From Gammaproteobacteria bacterium (GTDB lineage Bacteria; Pseudomonadota; Gammaproteobacteria; Pseudomonadales; Pseudohongiellaceae): a stretch of 38,395 nt of DNA. Below the pieces are notes generated by a model that had not been told where the DNA came from, made no database searches, and saw nothing but the letters and a program-made list of their open reading frames with translations. Of the stretch, positions 16,239 through 28,242 are shown piece after piece. The stretch's first letter is position 1. Each line of letters starts with the position of its first letter. A program made the position numbers and the translations under genes. The stretch spans positions 1 to 38,395 of the forward strand of contig JAQWTK010000032.1 of NCBI GenBank assembly GCA_029242705.1, written 5' to 3'.

Positions 16239-16652
16239 TTATTTCTTTATCTGCCTTAGCGCACGCAGCTGAGCCGCTGCTTCGGCTAGCTCTTTCGCCG
16301 CCACACTATAATCAAACTCAGCGCCTTGGTTTGCGATAGCTTTCTCTGCATGCTCCATTGCCTTCGCTGCCGCTGCCTCGTCTAAGTCATCCGCTCTAGC
16401 CGCTGTATCAGCAAGCAAAGTAACAACGTCACGCTGTACTTCCAGAAAACCACCAGAGACATAAAAAACCTCTTCTTTTCCATCATCCAAGATTAAACGA
16501 ACAGGGCCAGGAATTAAGGCTGTAAGAAGTGGCGCATGGCCAAAACTTACGCCGAGATCGCCCTGAGATCCGGCAGCAACCACCATTTGCACCGCTCCAG
16601 AGAATATACTTTTCTCAGCGGAAACTATGTCACAGTGCATTGTAGTGGCCAT
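16239..16652 (-). CDS. atpC: ATP synthase F1 epsilon subunit
   Basis: Central-stalk subunit that couples rotation to the c-ring and inhibits ATP hydrolysis through its C-terminal helices. It has 137 residues. The N-terminal beta sandwich ([60 protein letters not shown]) is followed by a two-helix domain rich in Ala, Glu and Lys. The start is the ATG at 16652, with GGAGGG upstream. It is the last gene of the atp operon, separated from atpD by 97 bp, the largest gap in the operon. Confidence 0.96.
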   Translation of the reverse strand: MATTMHCDIVSAEKSIFSGAVQMVVAAGSQGDLGVSFGHAPLLTALIPGPVRLILDDGKEEVFYVSGGFLEVQRDVVTLLADTAARADDLDEAAAAKAMEHAEKAIANQGAEFDYSVAAKELAEAAAQLRALRQIKK

Positions 16653-16749
16653 TTTTCGATCCCTCCGATCTTAAATGCTCATTCGTTATAAAAAGCAATT
16701 AAACATTCTATTGAGCTTTAAGTTTATTTGCCCCACAGGAGCTGTTTTC

Positions 16750-19061
<2,312 letters not shown>

Positions 19062-19106
19062 CTCTTATAACTACCTTTAGCTTTTTAACAAGTTAGACCT
19101 GGCACG

Positions 19107-20651
19107 TTACCAGGTTTGTGTTGATTTGAATTTTTCTAGTGCTGACTTAAACTGCGCCTCTGTCTCATCATCATAGTCGCCCGTTTCATTAATTTTGTTC
19201 AACAAGTCGCCATGTTCATTATTCATATAAGACAAAAGTGCCGCCTCAAAATCTAAGACTTTGTTCAGTTCAATGTCTCCGAGAAAACCCTCGTTAGCCG
19301 CGAACAAGGAGACGCCCATCTCGGCAATCGACAGAGGTGAGTACTGCTTTTGCTTCATCAATTCGGTGACTCGCTGGCCATGCTCTAACTGAGCCCGAGT
19401 TGCGTCATCAAGGTCAGAGGCGAACGCCGCAAAGGCCGCTAGCTCACGATATTGAGCAAGCGCGATACGGATGCCCCCACCTAACTTCTTAATAATTTTT
19501 GTTTGCGCCGCACCGCCCACTCGAGATACTGAAATACCCGGATTCATTGCAGGCCGGATGCCAGAATTAAACAGGTCGGTCTCCAGGAAAATTTGGCCAT
19601 CAGTAATCGAAATTACGTTCGTGGGCACAAAAGCGGAAACATCCCCCGCTTGTGTTTCAATAATAGGTAACGCTGTAAGCGACCCAGTTTTACCCTTAAC
19701 CGCGCCCTCAGTGAATTTTTCGACGTAGTTAGCGCTTACTCTCGCTGCTCTCTCTAAAAGACGAGAGTGCAAATAGAAAACATCGCCCGGATAGGCCTCT
19801 CGCCCCGGGGGTCGACGAAGTAACAACGAGATCTGACGATAAGCCCAGGCCTGTTTAGTCAAATCATCATAAATGATCAACGCATCTTCGCCTCGATCTC
19901 TATAGTATTCGCCCATTGAACACCCAGAGTATGGCGCTATAAATTGCATCGATGCCGGATCAGACGCCGAGGCAGAAACAACGACTGTATATTCCATCGC
20001 CCCATGCTCCTCAAGCTTCTGCACTACATTGGATATAGAGCTCGCCTTTTGGCCAACAGCGACATAAACACATTTTACGCCCTTGCCCTTTTGGTTAATT
20101 ATCGTATCGATTGCAACCGCTGTTTTCCCCACCTCTCGGTCGCCGATAATAAGCTCTCGCTGTCCACGGCCAATTGGGGTCATTGCATCAATAGATTTCA
20201 ACCCTGTCTGCACCGGCTGCGAAACGGACTGCCGAGCGATTACGCCAGGGGCAACTTTTTCAATCGCGTCTGTTAATTTTGCTTCAATAGGGCCTTTGCC
20301 ATCGATGGGCTTGCCCAAGGCATCTACCACACGCCCCTCTAGCTCAGGGCCGACTGGGACCTCTAGAATTCTGCCGGTACATTTACATGTCTGGCCTTCC
20401 TTAAGCTGCAGATAGTCGCCGAGAACTACCGCGCCAACGGAATCCCTTTCTAGGTTTAAGGCCATGCCGTAAATACCGCGTTCAAATTCTATCATTTCGC
20501 CATACATAACATCGGCGAGGCCATGTATGCGGATAATTCCGTCCATCACACTAACAATGGTGCCTTCATTCTTTGCCTGTACAGACACATCGAGGCTATC
20601 GATCCGCTGTTTTATGATTTCACTGATTTCAGATGGATTCAGTTGTTGCAT
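19107..20651 (-). CDS. atpA: ATP synthase F1 alpha subunit
   Basis: Non-catalytic nucleotide-binding subunit of F1, 514 residues (E. coli 513). It reads as a typical gammaproteobacterial alpha ([60 protein letters not shown], and Arg of the [12 protein letters not shown] region that reaches into the catalytic site). One deviation stands out: the P-loop reads G170-D-R-E-V-G-K-T177, where alpha subunits almost always have GDRQTGKT. The codons are GAG GTG, so two adjacent positions differ. Otherwise the protein is complete, with ATG at 20651 and normal spacing to atpH (25 bp) and atpG (45 bp). Confidence 0.97.
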   Translation of the reverse strand: MQQLNPSEISEIIKQRIDSLDVSVQAKNEGTIVSVMDGIIRIHGLADVMYGEMIEFERGIYGMALNLERDSVGAVVLGDYLQLKEGQTCKCTGRILEVPVGPELEGRVVDALGKPIDGKGPIEAKLTDAIEKVAPGVIARQSVSQPVQTGLKSIDAMTPIGRGQRELIIGDREVGKTAVAIDTIINQKGKGVKCVYVAVGQKASSISNVVQKLEEHGAMEYTVVVSASASDPASMQFIAPYSGCSMGEYYRDRGEDALIIYDDLTKQAWAYRQISLLLRRPPGREAYPGDVFYLHSRLLERAARVSANYVEKFTEGAVKGKTGSLTALPIIETQAGDVSAFVPTNVISITDGQIFLETDLFNSGIRPAMNPGISVSRVGGAAQTKIIKKLGGGIRIALAQYRELAAFAAFASDLDDATRAQLEHGQRVTELMKQKQYSPLSIAEMGVSLFAANEGFLGDIELNKVLDFEAALLSYMNNEHGDLLNKINETGDYDDETEAQFKSALEKFKSTQTW

Positions 20652-20676
20652 CTTTAAGTCCTATTTCCTGAACCTT

Positions 20677-21213
20677 TCAGGAATTAATTGATTCAACTAA
20701 TTTGGTTAACTTTCCTCGTACGGAACTGTCTATCACCATATCCCCCGCACGAATAACTGCCCCGCCAATAAGTGATTGATCAACACTTGTCTCTAGATTG
20801 ACGTCTCTTTCTAGTCGAATTTTAAGAGAGTTCGCCAGCCTTTCCACAATCTCTGAACTTATTTTAAAAGCTGTTGTGACCTCAACATCTATGGAGCGCT
20901 CCTGATTTGCTTTAAGAGCTTCATATAGGTCCGCAATTTCTGGGAGCAAAACCAGCCGTTTGTTCTCTGCGAGCAAGCGAACAAAATTGTTCCCCTTTCC
21001 CTCAACTTCATCGCCACAAACCCCAATAAAAGACTCTGCTATTTGTTCGGAAGAGAGAGAAGGGTCCCTTAAAACCGAGCTCACAACTGGCTGGCTCGAC
21101 ACCGCAGCAGCCAATGCTAATAATCTGGACCAGGCCTCGAGGGCGCTGTCCTGCATAGCTACTTCAAAAGCAGCTCTGGCATAGGGTCTCGCAAGTGTTG
21201 TTGTTTCAGCCAT
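20677..21213 (-). CDS. atpH: ATP synthase F1 delta subunit
   Basis: Peripheral-stalk subunit joining F1 alpha to the b dimer, 178 residues. The N-terminal helical bundle begins TTLARPYARAAFEVAMQD, and the C-terminal domain has the conserved VERLANSLKIRLERDVNLET and DQSLIGGAVIRAGDMVIDSS then VRGKLTKL. Start ATG at 21213, 16 bp after atpF. Length and motifs are ordinary. Confidence 0.96.
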   Translation of the reverse strand: MAETTTLARPYARAAFEVAMQDSALEAWSRLLALAAAVSSQPVVSSVLRDPSLSSEQIAESFIGVCGDEVEGKGNNFVRLLAENKRLVLLPEIADLYEALKANQERSIDVEVTTAFKISSEIVERLANSLKIRLERDVNLETSVDQSLIGGAVIRAGDMVIDSSVRGKLTKLVESINS

Positions 21214-21229
21214 AATTTTTATATGTAGA

Positions 21230-21700
21230 TCACAGCTCAGTGGCTAGTTTATTTAACATCTCTTCGTTAGCAGCCTCATCAATGGAGCCTTCCAGGATTT
21301 TTTCCGCTCCGGCAATAGCAATAGCAGATACTTGAGACCTAAGCGCTTCCTTAGCACGATTTACTTCTTGTTCAATTTCAGCATTTGCACCAGAAATGAT
21401 TCGCTGGCCCTCTTCCCGAGCCTGTTCTTTTGCCTCATCAACAATTTGTGCCGCCCGCTTGTTTGCCTGATCAATAATTGCGGCTGCATCTGCTTTCGCG
21501 TCTTTAAGCTGCTCTTCTGATCTTGCCTGTGCGGACTCCAAATCTTTTTGAGCGCGAGAAGCTGCCTCTAACCCATCGGCTATTCTCTTTTTGCGCTCCT
21601 CCATAATTCCAACAAAAGGAGGCCAAACATATTTGGCACAAAACCAAACAAAGAAGGCCATTGCGATCATTTGGCCTAAAAATGTTGCATTAATATTCAC
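21230..21700 (-). CDS. atpF: ATP synthase Fo b subunit
   Basis: Peripheral-stalk subunit: a single N-terminal membrane helix ([20 protein letters not shown], then CAKYVWPPF) followed by a long charged coiled coil (about 32-156) rich in Glu, Lys, Arg and Ala. It has 156 residues, the same length as in E. coli. The start is a GTG at 21700, giving the conserved MNxNATxxGQ terminus. It lies 25 bp after atpE. Confidence 0.96.
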   Translation of the reverse strand: MNINATFLGQMIAMAFFVWFCAKYVWPPFVGIMEERKKRIADGLEAASRAQKDLESAQARSEEQLKDAKADAAAIIDQANKRAAQIVDEAKEQAREEGQRIISGANAEIEQEVNRAKEALRSQVSAIAIAGAEKILEGSIDEAANEEMLNKLATEL

Positions 21701-21725
21701 GGTGTTTTCTCCGGCTTATAAGGCC

Positions 21726-22013
<288 letters not shown>

Positions 22014-22035
22014 TCAGTTCAGAATGTTAAGCAAA

Positions 22036-22905
<870 letters not shown>

Positions 22906-22934
22906 TTAGCTCTAACTCTCTAAAAAAATGTTAT

Positions 22935-23375
22935 TTAGGTATTGTTGCCAGCAGGACTGTAGCCTACAAACCCGGACATTATAACCCCGGCAAAGTGAAC
23001 TACTACAAATCCTATTATCAACGAAATTTCGTTTAAGTTATCGACCAGAGTAAAGCTTAGTGCGAAAAGGACTATAGTAATTCCTATCTTTCCAAGCTCT
23101 CCTCGTACAAAGCCTTTTACAACTTTGTCGGCATTTCTTGCGCCTTGATACCTGAACGCCTGGAATACAAAGTAGCTATTTGGCAAGACGCTAATCAGCC
23201 CTCCTATAAGCGCTGAAAAAGCAACAACCTCATCTAGTAACAGTAGAGAAGCTGTGGCCAAAATGGATGTCGCAATAATTTGTGCGACTATAACCTTGTA
23301 AACTGGAGGTGTTTTCAAGTTCGTCACGAATTTTGCTTTCAAGATCAGCTTCTCGTTAGAGATTAAATCCTCCAA
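22935..23375 (-). CDS. atpI: ATP synthase subunit I (assembly factor)
   Basis: Small membrane protein that helps assemble the c-ring. It has up to 146 residues with four hydrophobic segments (VYKVIVAQIIATSILATASL; VAFSALIGGLISVLPNSYFV; IGITIVLFALSFTLV; ISLIIGFVVVHFAGVIMSGF). The GGLISVLPNxYFxxxAFRYQGAR block is the family signature. The start is unclear: no in-frame ATG exists nearby. The TTG at 23375 gives the longest form, but a good Shine-Dalgarno GGAGG (23369-23373) begins inside that codon; the in-frame codon at the proper distance is ATC (23361-23363), and a GTG further in is possible. It is the first gene after the atp promoter. Confidence 0.9.
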   Translation of the reverse strand: MEDLISNEKLILKAKFVTNLKTPPVYKVIVAQIIATSILATASLLLLDEVVAFSALIGGLISVLPNSYFVFQAFRYQGARNADKVVKGFVRGELGKIGITIVLFALSFTLVDNLNEISLIIGFVVVHFAGVIMSGFVGYSPAGNNT

Positions 23376-23416
23376 AGTACATATTCCTGCATCGCAGCAG
23401 TCATCAAAGCAGGCGC

Positions 23417-23445
23417 ATTATAGGGGCTTTGCAAAGCAGTATCAA
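23417..23445 (-). promoter_or_regulatory. Sigma70 promoter of the atp operon, with palindrome in the spacer
   Basis: Read on the minus strand: TTGATA (23440-23445), a 17-bp spacer, and a perfect TATAAT (23417-23422). This is 11 of 12 matches to the consensus with ideal spacing, placing the transcript start near 23410 and giving a ~35-base leader before atpI. The spacer holds a perfect 12-bp palindrome GCTTTGCAAAGC (23426-23437) that could be an operator. Confidence 0.8.
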
Positions 23446-23520
23446 CTGCGCCTGACCAACAAGCGGTCTCGCTTTTATCCGCAAATGTGCTTAATTTTTT
23501 AAGTTTTGCAGAATAGTCTA

Positions 23521-24423
23521 TTACTTAATGTGAGAGAGGATGCCCTCTAGCTCATCCAGGCTGTTGTATTTCACGACAACGCGCCCCTTTCCTTTCGCTG
23601 TGTGCTGGATTAAAACTTTCGCACCGAGTGTGTCCGATAACTTTTCCTCTAGATTTTTTATATCTGGGTCGATGGCTTTCTTCGATGTTGGCCTGCTTTG
23701 TTCGGACATTCTTCTAACAAGCGATTCCGTCTGTCGAACGGAGAGCCCTCTTTTTGCTACCTGCCTGCCGGTATTTGTTTGAGCTACCTCGGGCAGAGAA
23801 AGTAGCGCCCTCGCATGCCCCATTTCGAGTTCGCCTTTAATTAACATGCTCTGCACATCTGCATGCAGGCCCATTAATCTCATAAGGTTCGTTACCGCTG
23901 CTCGCGATTTTCCAACCGCGTTGGCTACTTCTTGCTGGGTGAGCTCGAACTCATCCTGTAGCCTCTTTAGGGCCATGGCCTCTTCAATTGGATTGAGGTT
24001 TTCTCTTTGAATATTTTCGATCAACGACATTGCGATCGCAGCTTCATCCCCGACCGATTTAATAATCGCGGGTATAGTCTCTAGGCCAGCAATTTGAGAG
24101 GCGCGCCAGCGCCGCTCTCCCGCAATAATCTCATATTTCTCAGACGAGATTGGCCTTATAACAATTGGCTGCATTACTCCTTGGGCCTTAATCGATGAAG
24201 CCAACTCCTCCAGCGTCTCTTCATGCATGTCAGCCCGCGGCTGATATTTCCCTCGCTGTATTACATCTATAGGAATGTTTTTTAGATCGCTCTCACGAGC
24301 TAGGGTTTTCGAGCTTGAATCTTCACCACTTTGGATAGGGTTTAACAAACTAGCTACTGTTTGACTGTTGCCTCCGGACAAGAGAGCTCCCAGGCCTTTG
24401 CCTAGCTTCTTTTTATCATTCAT
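23521..24423 (-). CDS. parB: Chromosome partitioning protein ParB
   Basis: CTP-dependent DNA clamp that loads at parS and organises the origin region for segregation. It has 300 residues: a basic N-terminal ParA-contact peptide (KKLGKGLGALLSGG, 5-18), the CTP-binding ParB/Srx domain with GKYQPR and GERRWRA (102-108), ENIQRENLNPIEEA (136-149), a helix-turn-helix at about 160-182 (LTQQEVANAVGKSRAAVTNL) and a C-terminal dimerisation domain (KGKGRVVVKYNSLDELEGIL). Its likely binding sites are the two parS sequences in recF. Start ATG at 24423, 23 bp after parA. The stop lies 75 bp upstream of the atp promoter -35 box. Confidence 0.97.
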   Translation of the reverse strand: MNDKKKLGKGLGALLSGGNSQTVASLLNPIQSGEDSSSKTLARESDLKNIPIDVIQRGKYQPRADMHEETLEELASSIKAQGVMQPIVIRPISSEKYEIIAGERRWRASQIAGLETIPAIIKSVGDEAAIAMSLIENIQRENLNPIEEAMALKRLQDEFELTQQEVANAVGKSRAAVTNLMRLMGLHADVQSMLIKGELEMGHARALLSLPEVAQTNTGRQVAKRGLSVRQTESLVRRMSEQSRPTSKKAIDPDIKNLEEKLSDTLGAKVLIQHTAKGKGRVVVKYNSLDELEGILSHIK

Positions 24424-24446
24424 TTTTCATCCAGGCCTATTGGTTT

Positions 24447-25232
24447 CTATCCAGCTGCATTTGCTGCCGCTTCATCATTCCTTCTCAACAACTCCCCCGC
24501 CAAAGCTAGGTAAGCTACCGCCCCGCGAGATTGCTTGTCATACTTTATAATGGGCTGCCCATAACTAGGCGCTTCTGCCAATCTAATATTTCGAGGCACG
24601 ACAGTTCGATAAACCACATCCCCGAAGTAGTTAAATAGCTGCCCATTAACTTCGCTTGTTAGCTTACTGCGAGGGTCATACATAGTCCTCAATATCCCCT
24701 CTATCTTTAAACTTGGATTTAAGTTTTCTCTGATAGTATTAATCGTATCCATCAATGCTGACAAACCTTCCAGCGCGTAATATTCGCATTGCATCGGGAT
24801 AACCACCCCCTCCGCCGCCACCAAGGCATTAACGGTCAGCATATTTAGGGAGGGAGGGCAATCGACCACAATAAAGTCATATGACTCGCGGACCTGGGCA
24901 ACAATTTTGCTTAGCCTGGTTTCTCTATCCTCGCCTCTCATTAACTCCACTTCCGCAGCGACAAGGTCTCCGTTTGCTGGCAACAAATCGTATCCAGCTT
25001 CTTGACTAATCACCACTTTTTCAATTTCTTCAGACTCTGTAAGTAAGTGATAAACAGATAAGGACAATTCTGACTTGTCTGTCCCAGACCCTGTCGTGGC
25101 ATTGCCTTGGGGGTCCAGGTCAATTAATAGTACTTTCTTTTTAGTGAACGCCAAGGAAGCGGCTAGATTAACAGAGGTCGTGGTCTTGCCCACGCCGCCT
25201 TTTTGATTAGCAATTGCTAAGACTTTACCCAC
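24447..25232 (-). CDS. parA: Chromosome partitioning ATPase ParA
   Basis: Deviant Walker ATPase that binds DNA non-specifically and moves ParB-parS complexes. It has 261 residues. The deviant Walker A is K11-G-G-V-G-K-T-T18, followed by [17 protein letters not shown] and the Walker B-like [40 protein letters not shown] (here [14 protein letters not shown]) and [20 protein letters not shown] are typical of chromosomal ParA/Soj. Start ATG at 25232, 87 bp after rsmG; parB follows after 23 bp. Confidence 0.97.
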   Translation of the reverse strand: MGKVLAIANQKGGVGKTTTSVNLAASLAFTKKKVLLIDLDPQGNATTGSGTDKSELSLSVYHLLTESEEIEKVVISQEAGYDLLPANGDLVAAEVELMRGEDRETRLSKIVAQVRESYDFIVVDCPPSLNMLTVNALVAAEGVVIPMQCEYYALEGLSALMDTINTIRENLNPSLKIEGILRTMYDPRSKLTSEVNGQLFNYFGDVVYRTVVPRNIRLAEAPSYGQPIIKYDKQSRGAVAYLALAGELLRRNDEAAANAAG

Positions 25233-25319
25233 AAGAATATTCCAATAATACGCTAGCTCAGATTTTTAAATCGCGAAGTGCGGTTATAAATATAACTACG
25301 CAGCTATTTTAGTTCTTCT

Positions 25320-25988
25320 TTAACCTTTACTTAATTCTATAAGGTGCCTTTCAGAATTTATGCCAGGCACTTTAAGTTCAACAATGTTTGAAACCTTAAC
25401 TTCTTCCGAGAGCTCGCTGATTTCTTCTTCAGGGAACTTCCCTTTCATCGCTAAGATTTTACAATCTCGAGAAAGCAAATGCTGTGCTTTCTTTGCAATT
25501 TCCGCAAGTGAAGAAAATGCTCTGCAAACCACCATATCAATTTGATGCTTGGTTTGATAGCTTTCCACACGACTATTTTCTATTTCGATAGATTGTAAGT
25601 TCAAAGCCGTTTTTACCTGCTGTAAGAAACGCGTTTTTTTGCCGTTGCTGTCCAGCAAAATGAACTTTTTATCTGGATTAAAAATAGCCAGCGGTATCCC
25701 TGGGAGACCAGCCCCAGAACCCATATCAAGAATATATTCTCCATCAATGTATTCATTCACCGACAGGCTATCCAAAATATGTCTCTCAACCATATCGAGA
25801 TTATTTCTACTAGAAACTAAATTAAAGCTTTGGTTCCATTTCTGTAACAAAGACAAATAATCTAATGTTTGATCGATTTGGGTTTGACTTGCATCTAAGT
25901 TAAGTCCGGCAATACCAGACGTAATTATCTGCTTGAAGTTATTCTCATGAATAGACAAGTTGATACTTCTATACTGCTCTATCAACAA
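25320..25988 (-). CDS. rsmG: 16S rRNA (guanine-527-N7)-methyltransferase RsmG (GidB)
   Basis: Methylates G527 of 16S rRNA, near the decoding site. Up to 222 residues. The SAM-binding motif is [16 protein letters not shown], followed by [17 protein letters not shown] and [30 protein letters not shown] and [14 protein letters not shown] are family marks. No ATG occurs in frame before the conserved region. I list the TTG at 25988, which overlaps the end of mnmG by 20 bp, but a later TTG is equally possible because the family usually starts nearer the [11 protein letters not shown] segment. Translation is probably coupled to mnmG. Confidence 0.93.
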   Translation of the reverse strand: MLIEQYRSINLSIHENNFKQIITSGIAGLNLDASQTQIDQTLDYLSLLQKWNQSFNLVSSRNNLDMVERHILDSLSVNEYIDGEYILDMGSGAGLPGIPLAIFNPDKKFILLDSNGKKTRFLQQVKTALNLQSIEIENSRVESYQTKHQIDMVVCRAFSSLAEIAKKAQHLLSRDCKILAMKGKFPEEEISELSEEVKVSNIVELKVPGINSERHLIELSKG

Positions 25989-27876
25989 TAGTTTTTTGTT
26001 TTTTTAAATAGATCAGCAGCAATGAAATGGCCGCCGGTGTCATTCCCGGTATTCTAGAAGCGCGGCCAATATTCTTTGGTTTCGCCAATATGAGTTTCTG
26101 CTTTAACTCATTGGATAGTCCTTGCATATCTTGATACTGAATACCCTCGGGCAACACGGTATTTTCCTGTTTCTTCAACTTCTCTATTTCTACGGTTTGC
26201 CTTTCAATATAGCCCTGGTACTTAATTTGTATTTCAACTTGCTGGTCGGCCTGCCCCTTTAGAGAATTAATACTTACGTTGTTTTCGGTTCCAGTCACCG
26301 CAGCCAATAGGCTATCGTATTCGACACCAGGCCTTGTTAACAAATCAGCTAAATTGTACTCACGGGAAATCGGCCTTTCTAATAATGGGTTCACTCGTGA
26401 GGCTTGTTCTGTGTCTGGTTGTATCCACGTTGTTCTTAATTTTTGTAAGCTTTTTTCGATTTTATCTGCTTTGTCGTTAAGTAATCGCCAACGGCGATCA
26501 CAAACGAGCCCCATAGATCTACCGATTTCTGTAAGCCGGAGATCTGCGTTGTCTTCCCTAAGTGTCAGCCGATATTCTGCCCTGGAGGTAAACATTCGAT
26601 ATGGCTCTTTAGTCCCCAATGTTATCAAATCGTCTACTAGTACCCCTATGTAAGCTTGATCTCTCCGGGGGCACCATGGCTCTAGTCCACGGGTTGCTAG
26701 TCCAGCATTTAAACCTGCTAATAGGCCTTGAGCCGCAGCTTCTTCATATCCAGTAGTGCCATTAATCTGCCCCGCAAAATAAAGGCCCTTTATAAACTTA
26801 GTTTCTAGTGAATAATTTAAATCCCTAGGATCAAAGAAATCGTATTCTATTGCGTAACCCGGTCTAATTATGTGGGCGCTCTCAAACCCTTTAATAAGGT
26901 GAACCATTTCTACTTGCACGTCATACGGCAAGCTTGTCGATATTCCATTCGGGTAAAGTTCATGTGTATCCAAGCCCTCTGGCTCAACAAAAATTTGATG
27001 CGAGCTTTTATCTGCAAACCGAGTAACTTTGTCCTCTATGGATGGACAGTAGCGCGGACCAACACCTTCAATAACCCCAGCAAACATTGGCGATCGATCC
27101 AGCCCTTTTTTAATTACTTCATGGCAAGCTTCGTTAGTCGAAGTAATATGGCAATTAACTTGCGTCGGGTGGTCTTCTGGAGATCCTAAAAAAGACATCA
27201 CTGGCAGTGGAGTGTCTCCTTCTTGTATTTTCATAACAGAAAAATCTACCGACCTAGCATCTATGCGCGGCGGCGTCCCTGTTTTTAGGCGTTCTACTTT
27301 AAATGGTAGCTCCCTCAACCTATTAGCTAAACTAATGGATGGCGGATCACCGGCCCGGCCACCGGATGTGCTTTTCATTCCTACGTGAATCTTTCCGCCA
27401 AGAAAGGTCCCTGTAGTAAGAACCACTTTTTGGCCTTTAATCGTTAGGCCCATCTGTGTCCTAACGCCTTGGACTTCTTCTTGCTCTAGCACTAGGTCAT
27501 CGACGGCTCCTTGAAACAAGGTTAGGCGCTCTTGGTTTTCAAGAATATTGCGGATAGCTGACTTGTAGAGGCCTCTGTCCGCCTGCGCTCGGGTAGCTCG
27601 CACTGCTGGCCCCTTGCTAGCGTTGAGAACTCTAAACTGAATGCCTGCTTTATCTACAGCCAATCCCATAGCTCCGCCAAGCGCATCAATCTCTTTAACA
27701 AGGTGGCTTTTACCAATACCTCCTATAGCGGGATTGCATGACATTTGACCCAGAGTTTCAATGCTGTGAGTAACCAGAATTGTTTCAGCGCCTTGTCGAG
27801 CTGATGCCAATGCTGCTTCTGTGCCAGCATGACCACCACCAACGACTATGACGTCAAAGTACTTAGAGTGCTCCAT
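25969..27876 (-). CDS. mnmG: tRNA uridine-5-carboxymethylaminomethyl modification enzyme MnmG (GidA)
   Basis: FAD-dependent partner of MnmE that makes the cmnm5 modification at wobble U34 of several tRNAs. It has 635 residues. The FAD-binding motif is [20 protein letters not shown], followed by [50 protein letters not shown], and the second signature [20 protein letters not shown]. The C-terminal helical domain that binds MnmE ends with [20 protein letters not shown]. Start ATG at 27876. The adjacent upstream gap contains origin-like sequence, a position that in Enterobacteria and Vibrionaceae is next to oriC. Confidence 0.98.
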   Translation of the reverse strand: MEHSKYFDVIVVGGGHAGTEAALASARQGAETILVTHSIETLGQMSCNPAIGGIGKSHLVKEIDALGGAMGLAVDKAGIQFRVLNASKGPAVRATRAQADRGLYKSAIRNILENQERLTLFQGAVDDLVLEQEEVQGVRTQMGLTIKGQKVVLTTGTFLGGKIHVGMKSTSGGRAGDPPSISLANRLRELPFKVERLKTGTPPRIDARSVDFSVMKIQEGDTPLPVMSFLGSPEDHPTQVNCHITSTNEACHEVIKKGLDRSPMFAGVIEGVGPRYCPSIEDKVTRFADKSSHQIFVEPEGLDTHELYPNGISTSLPYDVQVEMVHLIKGFESAHIIRPGYAIEYDFFDPRDLNYSLETKFIKGLYFAGQINGTTGYEEAAAQGLLAGLNAGLATRGLEPWCPRRDQAYIGVLVDDLITLGTKEPYRMFTSRAEYRLTLREDNADLRLTEIGRSMGLVCDRRWRLLNDKADKIEKSLQKLRTTWIQPDTEQASRVNPLLERPISREYNLADLLTRPGVEYDSLLAAVTGTENNVSINSLKGQADQQVEIQIKYQGYIERQTVEIEKLKKQENTVLPEGIQYQDMQGLSNELKQKLILAKPKNIGRASRIPGMTPAAISLLLIYLKKQKTIVDRAV

Positions 27877-27979
27877 CTTGCTTTAACTCAACTTTTAATA
27901 GGAGGAGAGGCTGGAAGTATATAGTTATCTTTGAAAATGTGAATTAGCTTGAAATTAACACCATACTATTTTTAATAAT

Positions 27980-28006
27980 ATATATATAAGTAAATATATA
28001 TAAGTA
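27980..28006 (+). repeat. Two tandem 13-mers, DNA-unwinding-element-like
   Basis: Exact direct repeats ATATATATAAGTA at 27980-27992 and 27994-28006, one base apart, inside a block that is nearly all A and T. They are the size of the AT-rich 13-mers of the E. coli unwinding element, though the sequence differs. The nearest DnaA box lies 32 bp further on. Confidence 0.7.
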
Positions 28007-28038
28007 TATATGTTGTTATTATAGTGCACTAAGATTTC

Positions 28039-28047
28039 TGTGCATAA
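28039..28047 (-). promoter_or_regulatory. DnaA box TTATGCACA
   Basis: A 9-mer matching the TTATNCACA consensus on the minus strand, 32 bp from the AT-rich 13-mer repeats in the mnmG-mnmE gap. Confidence 0.6.
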
Positions 28048-28136
28048 GCAATTTAATTCAAATTAAATCAATCGTTTACAGAAATATAACTCGGTTAAAA
28101 ACAGCTGATTAAGCTTTAGAAAAGCAGGTAGCTATT

Positions 28137-28145
28137 TGTGAATAA
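28137..28145 (-). promoter_or_regulatory. DnaA box TTATTCACA
   Basis: A second 9-mer matching TTATNCACA on the minus strand in the same gap, 89 bp from the first and in the same orientation. Confidence 0.55.
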
Positions 28146-28242
28146 AAAAAGACTAAGGAATCATAAAATAAGTTGTACAACATTAATTCTAATTTCTACA
28201 TAAGTTATCCACTAAATTAACTAACACCATGTTGTCATTTTA

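Larger units (their letters stand above)
27877..28242. other. AT-rich origin-like intergenic region between mnmG and mnmE
   Basis: 366 bp without a gene. It contains a very AT-rich block (27970-28025) with two exact 13-mer direct repeats ATATATATAAGTA (27980-27992 and 27994-28006). Two sequences matching the DnaA-box form TTATNCACA lie on the minus strand: TTATGCACA (28039-28047) and TTATTCACA (28137-28145). Two one-mismatch boxes also occur: TAATTCACA (minus, 27938-27946) and TTATCCACT (plus, 28205-28213). Short perfect palindromes TAGTGCACTA (28022-28031) and GTTGTACAAC (28172-28181) also lie here. The arrangement looks like an unwinding element next to DnaA boxes. It is a candidate oriC, or a second origin beside the rpmH-dnaA region. 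Confidence 0.55.

Noticed and set aside
19944-20415. Two long overlapping open frames on the plus strand inside atpA
   Set aside because: They lie antisense to a fully conserved gene, have no recognisable domain and no ribosome site; typical shadows of a codon-biased gene.
27970-28020. AT repeats between mnmG and mnmE as a CRISPR array or simple microsatellite
   Set aside because: There are only two copies with a one-base gap and no spacers, and they sit beside DnaA boxes; an unwinding element is the better reading.
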